Source of the DNA: CAZEWZ01 sp964516765 | Lineage (GTDB): Bacteria; Bacteroidota; Bacteroidia; Flavobacteriales; UBA7430 | Direction: 5' to 3' | DNA length: 64,000 nucleotides | NCBI GenBank assembly: GCA_964516765.1 | Contig: CAZEWZ010000001.1 | Span: 174,372-238,371 of the forward strand | Shown here: positions 36,022 to 44,872 of the stretch, one piece after another | Numbering within the stretch: the stretch's first letter is position 1 | How the letters are laid out: every line of letters starts with the position of its first letter | The notes under the pieces: generated by a model | Told to the model about the DNA's origin: nothing | What the model saw: only the letters and a program-made list of their open reading frames with translations | Databases searched by the model: none | Translations under genes and position numbers: made by a program

Positions 36022-36693
36022 ATGAAAATACTAATTGTGTCAGCAACTTATCAGGAAATAAGTCCTATGCTAAATGAGCTTACATCTGTTAAAGAAGTAT
36101 CCAAAAATTTCTATTCTGTGAAGCTTTTATCATCTCAGATTCATGTCTTGATTTCTGGGGTGGGAATGGTTGCAACAAGTTTTAATTTGACTAGAATTTT
36201 ATCTACCACCTCCTACGATAGAGTCATTAATGCCGGTGTCGCAGGAACTTTTAGCCCTTCTATTGATTTAGGTTCTGTATTTGAAGTAGTACAGGATCAG
36301 TTTTCTGAAATTGGAGCAGAAGATGGCTCTGAATTTTTATCTCCCCTAGACTTAGGATTTCATGAATTTAATGAATTTCCGTTTCAATCAGGGCTTTTGC
36401 TTAATCCAGATTCTTTTCTTTCTGCTTCTTACCCCAAAGCACGAGCTATTACTGTAAATAAAATACATGGATCCGAGCAAGGGATTGCTAAGGCCAAGCT
36501 ACAATTTGGGCCTAAATTAGAATCAATGGAAGGAGCTGCTTTTTTTTATGTCTGTAAAATGATTAATACCCCATGTGCTCAATTGCGATCCGTATCTAAT
36601 CTCATCGAAAAAAGGAACAAGCCTGCTTGGAATATTACTTTAGCAATTGATTCTTTAAATAAAGAATTGATAAATATATTGACCCATGTCTAA
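36022..36693 (+). CDS. mqnB: Futalosine hydrolase
   Basis: 223 residues of the nucleoside phosphorylase/nucleosidase fold. The conserved VISG-type strand (HVLISGVGMVATSFNLT), the NAGVAGTF motif and the SMEGAAFFYVCK helix carrying the catalytic-region Glu are visible. The next gene, mqnD, overlaps by 8 bp and belongs to the futalosine route of menaquinone synthesis, so I choose MqnB over MTA/SAH nucleosidase. Function is inferred from both features. Confidence 0.9.
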   Translation: MKILIVSATYQEISPMLNELTSVKEVSKNFYSVKLLSSQIHVLISGVGMVATSFNLTRILSTTSYDRVINAGVAGTFSPSIDLGSVFEVVQDQFSEIGAEDGSEFLSPLDLGFHEFNEFPFQSGLLLNPDSFLSASYPKARAITVNKIHGSEQGIAKAKLQFGPKLESMEGAAFFYVCKMINTPCAQLRSVSNLIEKRNKPAWNITLAIDSLNKELINILTHV

Positions 36694-37519
36694 ATTACGA
36701 ATAGGCTTTTCTCCTTGTCCTAATGACACTTTTATTTTTGATGCGCTGATTCATGGTAAAATAGACACCGAAGGATTGGAATTTGATCTTTATATGGCAG
36801 ATGTAGAGGAACTGAATCAAATGGCTTTTAAGGAAGTCTTAGATGTTACTAAACTGAGTTATCATGCATTTTTGCACATATTAGATGGATATGTGATGTT
36901 GGATTCAGGGTCTGCTGTGGGGAATAATTGTGGTCCTCTATTGATTAAAAATAAAGGTCAAATAAGCCCTCAGGACAATGATTTGATTGCCATACCGGGC
37001 CATTATACTACTGCCAACTTTTTATTAAGTTATGCTTTTCCTCAACTAAAAATGAGAAGAGAAATGCTGTTTTCTGACATAGAAAAGGCCTTAGAAACCA
37101 AACAAGTTGCTGCAGGTCTAATCATTCACGAAAATCGCTTTACTTACCAAGATAGAGGTTTTGAGAAAGTAAAGGATCTAGGAGCATATTGGGAACAGAC
37201 TACAGGAATGCCTATTCCCCTAGGAGGTATAGCAACCAAAAGAAGTTTAGATGGAGTCTTGCACGAAAAATTACAGCGACTCATCCGTAAAAGTATAGAG
37301 TTTGCTTTTAAAAATCCTACTGAAAGTTTATCCTTTGTAAGAAAACATGCCCAAGAAATGGATTCTAAAGTGATGCAAAAGCACATCGATTTATATGTTA
37401 ATGATTATAGTCTTTCGCTTGGAGAAAAAGGCAAATCAGCGGTCACTAAGATGTATAATTTTTCTGTAGACAATAACTTAATTAGAGTTTGTAATAAAGA
37501 TTTATTTTTCCAAAAATAA
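36686..37519 (+). CDS. mqnD: 1,4-dihydroxy-6-naphthoate synthase
   Basis: 277 residues. MqnD turns cyclic dehypoxanthine futalosine into 1,4-dihydroxy-6-naphthoate on the way to menaquinone. LRIGFSPCPNDTFIFDALIHG at the N-terminus (first 20 shown in part: GFSPCPNDTF) and the TKLSYHAF segment are characteristic of this periplasmic-binding-protein-like fold. mqnA, mqnC and mqnE are not in the window. Confidence 0.95.
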   Translation: MSKLRIGFSPCPNDTFIFDALIHGKIDTEGLEFDLYMADVEELNQMAFKEVLDVTKLSYHAFLHILDGYVMLDSGSAVGNNCGPLLIKNKGQISPQDNDLIAIPGHYTTANFLLSYAFPQLKMRREMLFSDIEKALETKQVAAGLIIHENRFTYQDRGFEKVKDLGAYWEQTTGMPIPLGGIATKRSLDGVLHEKLQRLIRKSIEFAFKNPTESLSFVRKHAQEMDSKVMQKHIDLYVNDYSLSLGEKGKSAVTKMYNFSVDNNLIRVCNKDLFFQK

Positions 37520-37555
37520 ACTGTATTTGATATCTTTCCATACTAAATTCAAAGA

Positions 37556-39655
37556 ATGAAAAATTTTTTTACCGTACTGTTTGCCTTAGCACAATCGACC
37601 TCTTGCTTGCAGTCCCAAGATACCCAAAGCATGGCAAAAAATCCAAATCGACTGATCAACGAAACGTCTCCTTACCTTCTTCAACATGCCTACAATCCTG
37701 TTGATTGGTATCCTTGGGGAGATGAAGCTTTTGTAAAAGCAAAAGCGGAAAATAAATTGGTTATTGTAAGTATAGGATACTCATCATGCCATTGGTGTCA
37801 TGTCATGGAACACGAGAGCTTCGAAGATGATTCTGCATCTTTTGTGATGAATAAAAGGTATATAAATATTAAAGTAGATCGAGAGGAACGTCCCGATGTA
37901 GATCAAATCTACATGAATGCAATTCAATTAATGACCGGTCGCGGAGGTTGGCCCCTAAATTGTATCATTTTGCCCGACGGAAGACCAATTTGGGGGGGGA
38001 CTTATTTTAAGCGAGACAAGTGGATAGACCAAATCAATACCATTGCAGATTTCTACGCCACTCAACCTTATAAAACCAATGAATATGCAGAAAAACTTAC
38101 CCAAGGAATTCAACAAAGTGAATTGATTAGTATGAATGAAGATACACCAGATTTCTCGTCGACTCCTCTAGATAATGCTTATGAAGTTTGGGCAGAGCAT
38201 TTTGATACTATAGAAGGTGGGCCAGACAGAGCCCCTAAATTCCCAATTCCTAACAATTATCAATTTCTTCTTCGATACGCCCATTTGGATAATAATAAAG
38301 AGGCACTCCAGCATGTAAAACTCACTCTAGATAAGATTGCATTTGGTGGGATTTATGATCATTTAGGAGGAGGAATCACTCGTTATTCTACAGATAACTT
38401 GTGGAAAGTACCTCATTTTGAAAAAATGCTTTACGACAATGGCCAGATTGTGAGTTTGTACTGTGAAGCCTTCCAGAAATTCAAAGATGATAATTATAAA
38501 AATTTGGTCTTTGGTACGCTCGAATTTATTGAACGCGAGCTAATGTCTCCTGAATTTGCTTTTTATTCTGCTTTAGATGCCGACAGTGATGGGGAAGAGG
38601 GGAAGTTTTATATTTGGAGGAAAGAAGAATTGATGTCCCTACTTGGAGACAATTATTTTCTTTTTGCTGACTATTACAATGTAAATGAAATAGGATACTG
38701 GGAACATGATCATTATATCCTTATGCGGACAGAATCAGAATCGTCCATTGCAGAAAGATATCAACTGGATATAAATGAGTTGAAAAAAAGAATTGTTGAC
38801 TCACAAAAAAAATTGATGGAGGCTAGAGCTGACAGAATTCGCCCCGGATTAGACGATAAAAGTCTAACTTCTTGGAATGGACTAATGTTGAAAGCATATG
38901 TAGATGCTTACCTTACTTTTGGGGAAGAACATTTTCTTGACATAGCACTTAAAAATGCCAATTTTATTTTAGACAAGCAGCTCAGGGAAGGCGGAGCATT
39001 AAATCATTCATACAAAGAGGGTCGATCAACTATCAACGGGTATTTAGAAGATTATGCTTTTGTGATAGCTGCTTTTTTAAAATTATATGAAGCTACTTTC
39101 GATTCCAAGTGGTTGATGGAAGCAGATGCATTGACAGATTATTGCCTGGTACACTTTTATGACGATAATTCGGGAATGTTTTATTTCACTTCCGACCAAG
39201 ATGATAAGCTAATTGCAAGAAAAATGGAAGTTACTGATAATGTCATTCCAGCATCTAATTCTGTAATGGCCAATAATATGTTTCTTTTAAGTCGGCATTT
39301 TCTTCAAGAAGATTACAAAGAAAAGTCCTTACAAATGCTTAATAATGTGATGGGGAATTGGAACAACTACCCCTCCGGATATTCTAATTGGATGAACCTG
39401 CTTCTTTCTCAAGTTTATCCTTTTTACGAAGTAGCTATTTCTGGGAAAAAATCACCAGAGAAGGCATTGGCCCTGTTTAGTGAATATATACCAAACAAGG
39501 TTTTAAGTGGTAGCAAAAAAGCCAGCGTACTACCTCTTTTAGAAAATAGATTTATCAAAGGTCAAACCCGTATATTTGTATGTAAAAACAAGGTTTGCCA
39601 ACTGCCTTTTCAGGAAGTGGAACAAGCTATAAAATTGATGAACAAAGATTTATGA
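37556..39655 (+). CDS. DUF255 thioredoxin-domain protein (YyaL/SPATA20-like)
   Basis: 699 residues. After a short hydrophobic N-terminus (possible signal peptide, with a Cys at 17 that poorly fits a lipobox), a thioredoxin-like domain begins with SPYLLQHAYNPVDWYPWG and carries a CxxC at 78-81 (SCHWCHVM). The rest is an (alpha/alpha)6 barrel like that of sugar epimerases (FAFYSALDADSDGEEG; LTSWNGLMLKAY). The biochemical role of this family is not settled. It overlaps hldD by 4 bp (ATGA). Confidence 0.92.
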   Translation: MKNFFTVLFALAQSTSCLQSQDTQSMAKNPNRLINETSPYLLQHAYNPVDWYPWGDEAFVKAKAENKLVIVSIGYSSCHWCHVMEHESFEDDSASFVMNKRYINIKVDREERPDVDQIYMNAIQLMTGRGGWPLNCIILPDGRPIWGGTYFKRDKWIDQINTIADFYATQPYKTNEYAEKLTQGIQQSELISMNEDTPDFSSTPLDNAYEVWAEHFDTIEGGPDRAPKFPIPNNYQFLLRYAHLDNNKEALQHVKLTLDKIAFGGIYDHLGGGITRYSTDNLWKVPHFEKMLYDNGQIVSLYCEAFQKFKDDNYKNLVFGTLEFIERELMSPEFAFYSALDADSDGEEGKFYIWRKEELMSLLGDNYFLFADYYNVNEIGYWEHDHYILMRTESESSIAERYQLDINELKKRIVDSQKKLMEARADRIRPGLDDKSLTSWNGLMLKAYVDAYLTFGEEHFLDIALKNANFILDKQLREGGALNHSYKEGRSTINGYLEDYAFVIAAFLKLYEATFDSKWLMEADALTDYCLVHFYDDNSGMFYFTSDQDDKLIARKMEVTDNVIPASNSVMANNMFLLSRHFLQEDYKEKSLQMLNNVMGNWNNYPSGYSNWMNLLLSQVYPFYEVAISGKKSPEKALALFSEYIPNKVLSGSKKASVLPLLENRFIKGQTRIFVCKNKVCQLPFQEVEQAIKLMNKDL

Positions 39656-40617
39656 TAGTAGTTACAGGAGCGGCCGGATTTATTGGTTCTTGCATGGTTG
39701 CCAAACTTAACGATGAAAACTTTAAGGATCTTGTGGTTGTTGATGACTTTTCTAGAGAGGATAAGAATAAAAATCTTGTGAGTAAGCAGATTTCAAAAAA
39801 AGTACATCGAGATGATTTCTTTGATTGGTTGGACAGGAACGAAGGTGGAGTTCAGTTTATTTTCCATTTGGGTGCTCGGACAGATACGAGCGAATTTGAT
39901 GTTTCCATCTTTGACTCTTTGAACTTGAATTATTCAAAACAAATGTGGAAAGCTTGCGTTAAGTTCGGTATTCCACTGGTATATGCATCGTCAGCGGCAA
40001 CATATGGCCTTGGTGAAAAAGGCTATGACGACGCGCATGACTTACCAGAATTACTAAAGCCTTTAAATCCTTATGGAGAGTCAAAGAACGATTTTGATAA
40101 ATGGTCCTTGGCTCAGGCTCAGAAACCCTACTTTTGGGCAGGTATCAAATTCTTTAATGTCTACGGTCCAAATGAATATCACAAAGGAAGAATGGCTTCG
40201 GTCGTTTACCAAACCTTTTTTCAGGTAAAAGAACAAGCTTCGATGAAATTGTTTAAATCCCATCGAACTGATTTTGATCACGGTATGCAATTGCGTGACT
40301 TTGTATATGTAAAAGATGTGACGGAAGTATTGTATTTTTTCTTGCACCACAGAAAAGATTCTGGATTGTATAATTTAGGGACAGGCCATGCGCGAACTTT
40401 TTTAGATTTGGCAAGGTCAACTTTTAAGGAAATGGATGTAGAGCAAAAAATTAGTTTTATAGATACTCCAAAAGATATTCGAGATACATATCAATATTTT
40501 ACAGAAGCCAACATTTCAAAGTTACATCAAATCGGATATAATCGAGATTTTTACACTTTAGAAGCTGGAGTTTCTGATTATGTTAGCTCTTATCTCCTCA
40601 AAGATTCATATTATTAA
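39652..40617 (+). CDS. hldD: ADP-L-glycero-D-manno-heptose 6-epimerase
   Basis: 321 residues from the ATG at 39652 (the ATGA overlap with the preceding gene); a start 19 codons earlier lies inside that gene and breaks the fold. The enzyme makes ADP-L-glycero-heptose for the LPS inner core. NAD-binding TGAAGFIG (5-12), FHLGARTDT (71-79), catalytic Tyr141/Lys145 in YGESK, and YFTEANISKL near the end all match HldD. Its presence implies heptose-containing LPS. Other heptose genes are not in the window. Confidence 0.95.
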   Translation: MIVVTGAAGFIGSCMVAKLNDENFKDLVVVDDFSREDKNKNLVSKQISKKVHRDDFFDWLDRNEGGVQFIFHLGARTDTSEFDVSIFDSLNLNYSKQMWKACVKFGIPLVYASSAATYGLGEKGYDDAHDLPELLKPLNPYGESKNDFDKWSLAQAQKPYFWAGIKFFNVYGPNEYHKGRMASVVYQTFFQVKEQASMKLFKSHRTDFDHGMQLRDFVYVKDVTEVLYFFLHHRKDSGLYNLGTGHARTFLDLARSTFKEMDVEQKISFIDTPKDIRDTYQYFTEANISKLHQIGYNRDFYTLEAGVSDYVSSYLLKDSYY

Positions 40618-40640
40618 AATCATCTATTAAGACTATTTTA

Positions 40641-42497
40641 ATGAATTATTTATCAGTACAACATTTATCAAAATCCTATGGGATTCAGACTCTTTTTGAG
40701 GGAGTCAACTTTGGTGTAGATCAGGGGCAGAAAGTTGCTCTAGTTGCCAGAAATGGAGCAGGGAAGACTACGATTCTTAGAGCTCTTGCCGGAGTAGAAT
40801 CGGCAGATTCTGGTAGGGTTGTTTTTCGTAAAGACCTCCAAATAGGTTTTTTGCAGCAAGAGGCAGATTTCGGATCTTTTACTACTGTTTATGATGCCCT
40901 TTATGGATCTAAAAACCCCATACTTTCGGCGATCAAAGAATACGAATCGGCAATGCTAAACCCTGAAAATTCAGATGTTTTTCAAATAGCTTTTGAGAAG
41001 ATGGAGCGATTAGATGCTTGGGATTATGAAGTAAAAGTCAAAACCATTCTTTCAAAATTAAAGTTGGAAGAACTAAATCAAGAGATTTCTGTTCTTTCAG
41101 GAGGACAAAGGAAAAGACTTTCTTTGGCTAAATTATTGATAGATCAACCGGATTTTTTGATTCTTGATGAGCCGACCAATCATCTTGATTTAGAAATGAT
41201 AGAGTGGCTTCAAGAGTATTTGATCAAAGAACAAGTCACGCTCTTTATGGTGACGCACGATCGTTATTTTTTAGATGCTATTTGTAATGAAATTTTAGAG
41301 TTGGAAGAGGGAGAGCTTTATAGATATAAAGGAAATTACACTTACTATTTAGAAAAGAAAGGAGAACGGCAGGCCGTGATGCAAACCAACATAGACAAAG
41401 CGAAAAATTTATATGTGAAAGAGCTAGATTGGATGAGAAGGCAGCCTAAAGCAAGAGGAGTAAAATCTAAAGCTAGAGTTGAAAGTTTTTATGGGGTTGA
41501 AAAGTCTGCAAAAAAGAGAATTAAAAACGAAAAAGTTCAGCTCGAAGTTCAAATGACTCGAATGGGCTCCAAAATTGTAGAATTTCATAAAGTATCAAAA
41601 GCATTTGGGTCTTTGCAGATATTGGATCAATTTACTTACACATTTAAAAAGAAAGATCGAATAGGGATTGTTGGTAAAAATGGTGTGGGAAAATCTACAG
41701 TGCTCAATATGCTCAATGGACAGGAGAGTGTTGATACTGGAAAAATTGTTATTGGCGATACCGTAGTAATGGGCTATTATACTCAGAAGGGAATGAAAAT
41801 GGACCCCGGAAAGCGAGTCATTGAGATTGTTCGGGATATTGCAGAATTCATCCCATTATCAGGAGGCAGAAAGCTTACAGCATCTCAGATGTTAGAGCGT
41901 TTTTTGTTTTCCAAAGATGCTCAATGGAAATATGTTTCAGTACTCAGTGGGGGAGAAAAAAAGAGACTCTATCTATTGACTATTCTTATGATGAATCCTA
42001 ATTTTTTGATTCTTGATGAGCCTACCAATGATTTAGATTTAATTACGCTCAAAGTATTAGAAGATTTTTTAGATGACTTTGCTGGATGTATGATTACCGT
42101 CTCCCATGATAGGTATTTCATGGATCGACTGGTAGATCATTTGTTTGTTTTTGAGGGGGAAGGTCAAGTTAAAGATTTCCCCGGAAATTATACTGATTAC
42201 AGAGCTCATGACCCCCTGGTCAAATCTAAGGCAGTTCATCCTAACGAAAAAGTTTCAAAAAAATTAGAACAAGTTCAAGAAAAAACAAAGTTAACCTACA
42301 AACAAAATAAGGAATACGAAAACTTAGAGTCTTTGATTGTAAGTTTAGAAAAAGAGAAAGTTATTATCAGTTCACAGTTTGAAGATGGAACGTTGTCTTT
42401 AGAAAAAATCAAAGAGATTTCTTGTCAGATAAAAATATTAGATGAAGAGATATTTACAAAAACAAATCGTTGGATGGAGTTGGACGAGTTAAATTAG
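40641..42497 (+). CDS. uup: ABC-F ATPase, Uup-like
   Basis: 618 residues, two ATPase domains and no membrane segments. Walker A motifs are RNGAGKTT and KNGVGKST, signatures LSGGQRKR and LSGGEKKR, with the linker (basic, QPKARGVKSKARVESF) between. The C-terminal ~75 residues form a charged coiled coil as in Uup. ABC-F proteins act on the ribosome or on branched DNA. Uup is the nearest family by the tail; EttA-like function cannot be excluded. Confidence 0.9.
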   Translation: MNYLSVQHLSKSYGIQTLFEGVNFGVDQGQKVALVARNGAGKTTILRALAGVESADSGRVVFRKDLQIGFLQQEADFGSFTTVYDALYGSKNPILSAIKEYESAMLNPENSDVFQIAFEKMERLDAWDYEVKVKTILSKLKLEELNQEISVLSGGQRKRLSLAKLLIDQPDFLILDEPTNHLDLEMIEWLQEYLIKEQVTLFMVTHDRYFLDAICNEILELEEGELYRYKGNYTYYLEKKGERQAVMQTNIDKAKNLYVKELDWMRRQPKARGVKSKARVESFYGVEKSAKKRIKNEKVQLEVQMTRMGSKIVEFHKVSKAFGSLQILDQFTYTFKKKDRIGIVGKNGVGKSTVLNMLNGQESVDTGKIVIGDTVVMGYYTQKGMKMDPGKRVIEIVRDIAEFIPLSGGRKLTASQMLERFLFSKDAQWKYVSVLSGGEKKRLYLLTILMMNPNFLILDEPTNDLDLITLKVLEDFLDDFAGCMITVSHDRYFMDRLVDHLFVFEGEGQVKDFPGNYTDYRAHDPLVKSKAVHPNEKVSKKLEQVQEKTKLTYKQNKEYENLESLIVSLEKEKVIISSQFEDGTLSLEKIKEISCQIKILDEEIFTKTNRWMELDELN

Positions 42498-42501
42498 TTG
42501 A

Positions 42502-43122
42502 ATGTATTTTCAAGGTCTATTTTTTAAAATAACATCTTTTTTTCGCTATTGGTGTTTCTCTTGTGGAGCACATGATTTCCATTCGCCATTCATTTTCGAT
42601 TTTTTTAATGAGGTTATTCTTGCAAAAAAAGAGTTTTACGCCTTCCCCTTGTTTGAAGATATTCTTTTGCATAAAAAGTATTTTATCTCACTTGACCGAG
42701 TTTTTTTTCTCTACAGGTTGACACACTTTTTTAGACCTAGAACTGTTTACGTTGACTCGCAGAACTTCCCAGTATCATTGGCATTGAGTTTACCTAGCTT
42801 AAGTAGAGAGCTCCAATTTCCCTCAGAAATATATTTTTCTAATTATGAGCGAGGGCTTTTTGAAAGTAATAATGTGAAATGGAGTGAGGGTACTAGTGCC
42901 GATTTGGGCTATTTTTCTTGTGTCGATCATTCTTTAAAGGTCAAATTAGCTTTATTTACTTGCATATTGATCGAGAGTCCACATCAAAATAGATCTAAAG
43001 AAATAATTTGGAATGACCTTTGTGAAGATCCAAGGGTTTCTATATCGATAGATCTCTTTAAATTTGGTATTTTGTTGATGAATCGAAATCAAGCCAAGGA
43101 GCATTTTGTGGTAAAGATGTGA
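42502..43122 (+). CDS. Divergent relative of Bacteroidota SAM-methyltransferases, SAM loop lost
   Basis: 206 residues, 4 bp after the ABC-F gene. Two ends resemble a Bacteroidota methyltransferase family I recall: DFHSPFIFDFFNEVI near 24-38 and SIDLFKFGILLMNRNQAKEHF near 180-200. Between them that family has an E-L-G-T-S-L-G SAM-binding loop; here the equivalent reads YVDSQNFPVSLALSL, with no glycine loop, and the length is shorter than the ~240 I remember. The frame is intact and closes properly. I infer a protein that kept the fold ends but probably not catalysis. Homology is from memory only. Confidence 0.6.
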   Translation: MYFQGLFFKITSFFRYWCFSCGAHDFHSPFIFDFFNEVILAKKEFYAFPLFEDILLHKKYFISLDRVFFLYRLTHFFRPRTVYVDSQNFPVSLALSLPSLSRELQFPSEIYFSNYERGLFESNNVKWSEGTSADLGYFSCVDHSLKVKLALFTCILIESPHQNRSKEIIWNDLCEDPRVSISIDLFKFGILLMNRNQAKEHFVVKM

Positions 43123-43147
43123 GGAAAAGCATAAAAATAAAAAGACA

Positions 43148-43855
43148 ATGTCAGATTTAATTATAGATATCAAAGCCTTGACGCGAGATTTTTTGGTCGG
43201 TTCAGAACTGGTTAGAGCTTTGAGGGGGGTCGATTTTTCAGTAGAAAAGAATGAGTATGTCGCCATGATGGGGCCTTCAGGGAGTGGGAAGTCGACCCTA
43301 ATGAACCTTTTAGGTTGTTTAGATACTGCTTCTTCAGGTCAGTATCGATTGAACAATACCGATGTTCGTTCCCTAAAGGAAAACGATTTGGCCTACATAA
43401 GAAATAAGGAGATTGGTTTTGTTTTTCAAACCTTTAATCTTTTGCCTCGATTGAGCGCATTAGACAATGTAGCATTGCCTTTAATTTACTCTGGATATTC
43501 TAAAAAAGAACGCTACAAAAGAGCTATGGATGTTTTAGTTAAAGTAGGACTTGCTGACAGAGTTGATCATAGACCAAATCAATTGTCTGGTGGGCAAAGA
43601 CAAAGAGTAGCTATTGCTAGAGCCTTGGTCAATAAACCTTCTATCATTCTTGCCGATGAGCCTACTGGAAATTTAGATTCAACTACTTCTTTAGATATTA
43701 TGCGTCTTTTTGAAGAAATTCATTTGATGGGAAACACACTCATAGTTGTAACTCACGAACTAGAGGTTGCATCGCATTCGCATCGTATTTTAAGCCTAAG
43801 AGATGGTCTAGTTGCCTCAGATTCAAAAAATAAAAAAATAATTACATTGTTATGA
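43148..43855 (+). CDS. ABC transporter ATPase, LolD/MacB-like
   Basis: 235 residues. Walker A GPSGSGKST (42-50), signature LSGGQRQR, Walker B IILADEPTG and a following NLDS. This subfamily pairs with FtsX-like permeases (lipoprotein release, macrolide or peptide export). No permease gene is adjacent. It overlaps the cob(I)alamin adenosyltransferase gene by 4 bp. Confidence 0.93.
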   Translation: MSDLIIDIKALTRDFLVGSELVRALRGVDFSVEKNEYVAMMGPSGSGKSTLMNLLGCLDTASSGQYRLNNTDVRSLKENDLAYIRNKEIGFVFQTFNLLPRLSALDNVALPLIYSGYSKKERYKRAMDVLVKVGLADRVDHRPNQLSGGQRQRVAIARALVNKPSIILADEPTGNLDSTTSLDIMRLFEEIHLMGNTLIVVTHELEVASHSHRILSLRDGLVASDSKNKKIITLL

Positions 43856-44400
43856 AAGTATATACAAAAACTGGTGATCTGGGGGAGACTTCTCTTTTTG
43901 GAGGTTCCCGGGTTTCGAAGGGAGATTTAAGAATCCACGCATACGGAACCGTCGATGAATTGAATTGCTATATAGGGTTGCTAAGAGATGTGACATTGGA
44001 CGATGGAGTGATAAATGAATTGATAGTCATTCAGGATAGATTATTTACTCTTGGTGCAATATTAGCAACAGAAAAAGAATCGTCCAAGATTAAGTTGCCT
44101 CTCATACTTAATGAAGATATTAGGTTTCTTGAGGGTGCTATCGATGCGATGGATGCTAATTTGGATTCTATTACCGCTTTTGTTCTCCCCGGAGGCCACA
44201 CTACGGTTTCACATTGCCATATTGCTCGATGTGTATGTAGAAGGGCAGAAAGGATGGTGGTACAACTCTCAGAGCACAGTAAAGTAGATTCTTTAATCGT
44301 GAAGTATCTAAATAGGCTTTCTGATTATCTTTTCGTCTTGTCTAGATATCATTCTAAATGTTTAAATGCCAAAGAAATGCCATGGGTTCCAAAAAAATAA
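43852..44400 (+). CDS. Cob(I)alamin adenosyltransferase, PduO type
   Basis: 182 residues. Transfers adenosyl from ATP to cob(I)alamin to make coenzyme B12. GDLGETSLFGGSRVSKGD is the N-terminal ATP-binding segment, YGTVDELNCYIG follows and the C-terminal RCVCRRAERMVVQLSEHS helix is diagnostic. It starts within the end of the LolD-like gene (ATGA). No B12-dependent enzyme or riboswitch is seen in the window. Confidence 0.95.
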   Translation: MKVYTKTGDLGETSLFGGSRVSKGDLRIHAYGTVDELNCYIGLLRDVTLDDGVINELIVIQDRLFTLGAILATEKESSKIKLPLILNEDIRFLEGAIDAMDANLDSITAFVLPGGHTTVSHCHIARCVCRRAERMVVQLSEHSKVDSLIVKYLNRLSDYLFVLSRYHSKCLNAKEMPWVPKK

Positions 44401-44421
44401 ACCAAGAGTTGTGCTTAAAGA

Positions 44422-44452
44422 TTTGTTCAGCATCTTAAATAATTTATATTTG
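44422..44452 (+). promoter_or_regulatory. Bacteroidota-type promoter of the DUF2795 gene
   Basis: TTTG at 44422-44425, 19 bp, TATATTTG at 44445-44452, ending 22 bp before the ATG at 44475. Same geometry as at rpsL. Confidence 0.75.
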
Positions 44453-44474
44453 CAAAAATTAGAATTAAAATATT

Positions 44475-44696
44475 ATGTATTGGACATTGGAATTAGCATC
44501 TTTTTTAAGCGATGCACCCTGGCCAGCATCCAAAGATGAATTGATTGACTATTCAATTCGAACAGGAGCGCCACTTGAAGTTGTTGAAAATTTACAGGCA
44601 ATTGAAGATGAGGGTGATACCTATGAGTCAATTGAAGAGATTTGGCCAGATTATCCCACAGAAGATGATTTTCTTTGGAATGAAGAAGAATATTAA
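44475..44696 (+). CDS. DUF2795 family small protein
   Basis: 73 residues, very acidic. MYWTLELASFLSDAPWPASKD, then DYSIRTGAPLEVVENLQAI and the acidic IWPDYPTEDDFLWNEEEY tail match DUF2795 as I remember it. The function is unknown. It has its own promoter and a strong terminator, so it is made as a single-gene message. Confidence 0.88.
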   Translation: MYWTLELASFLSDAPWPASKDELIDYSIRTGAPLEVVENLQAIEDEGDTYESIEEIWPDYPTEDDFLWNEEEY

Positions 44697-44700
44697 TCTT

Positions 44701-44728
44701 AGCCCTCGTTTTAACGGGGGCTTTTTTT
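44701..44728 (+). terminator. Strong Rho-independent terminator after the DUF2795 gene
   Basis: AGCCCTCGTT pairs with AACGGGGGCT (one G-T wobble) over a two-base TT gap, followed by seven T. It starts 5 bp past the stop codon. Confidence 0.9.
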
Positions 44729-44842
44729 GCTCTTGATTCTGTTGATTTTATTTGGCCTTTGTTTTCCAAACTAAAGCATAAATCGTTCTTAATTTATCAT
44801 AGATAAAATATGTAATATGCTTATAAATATGGGCATTTTATT

Positions 44843-44850
44843 TACATTTG
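44843..44850 (+). promoter_or_regulatory. Candidate -7 box (TACATTTG) of secA
   Basis: TAnnTTTG about 22 bp before the secA ATG at 44873. No TTTG lies at the -33 spacing, so the box is only moderately supported. Confidence 0.5.
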
Positions 44851-44872
44851 CTTTAGTGTAAAAAACGAAGAT

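Noticed and set aside
39595..39651. Upstream start for hldD
   Set aside because: The extra residues are read inside the DUF255 gene and the NAD-binding fold begins at the ATG at 39652.
44473..44769. Minus-strand 98-codon frame opposite the DUF2795 gene
   Set aside because: It overlaps a gene with its own promoter and terminator, and its sequence has no domain features.
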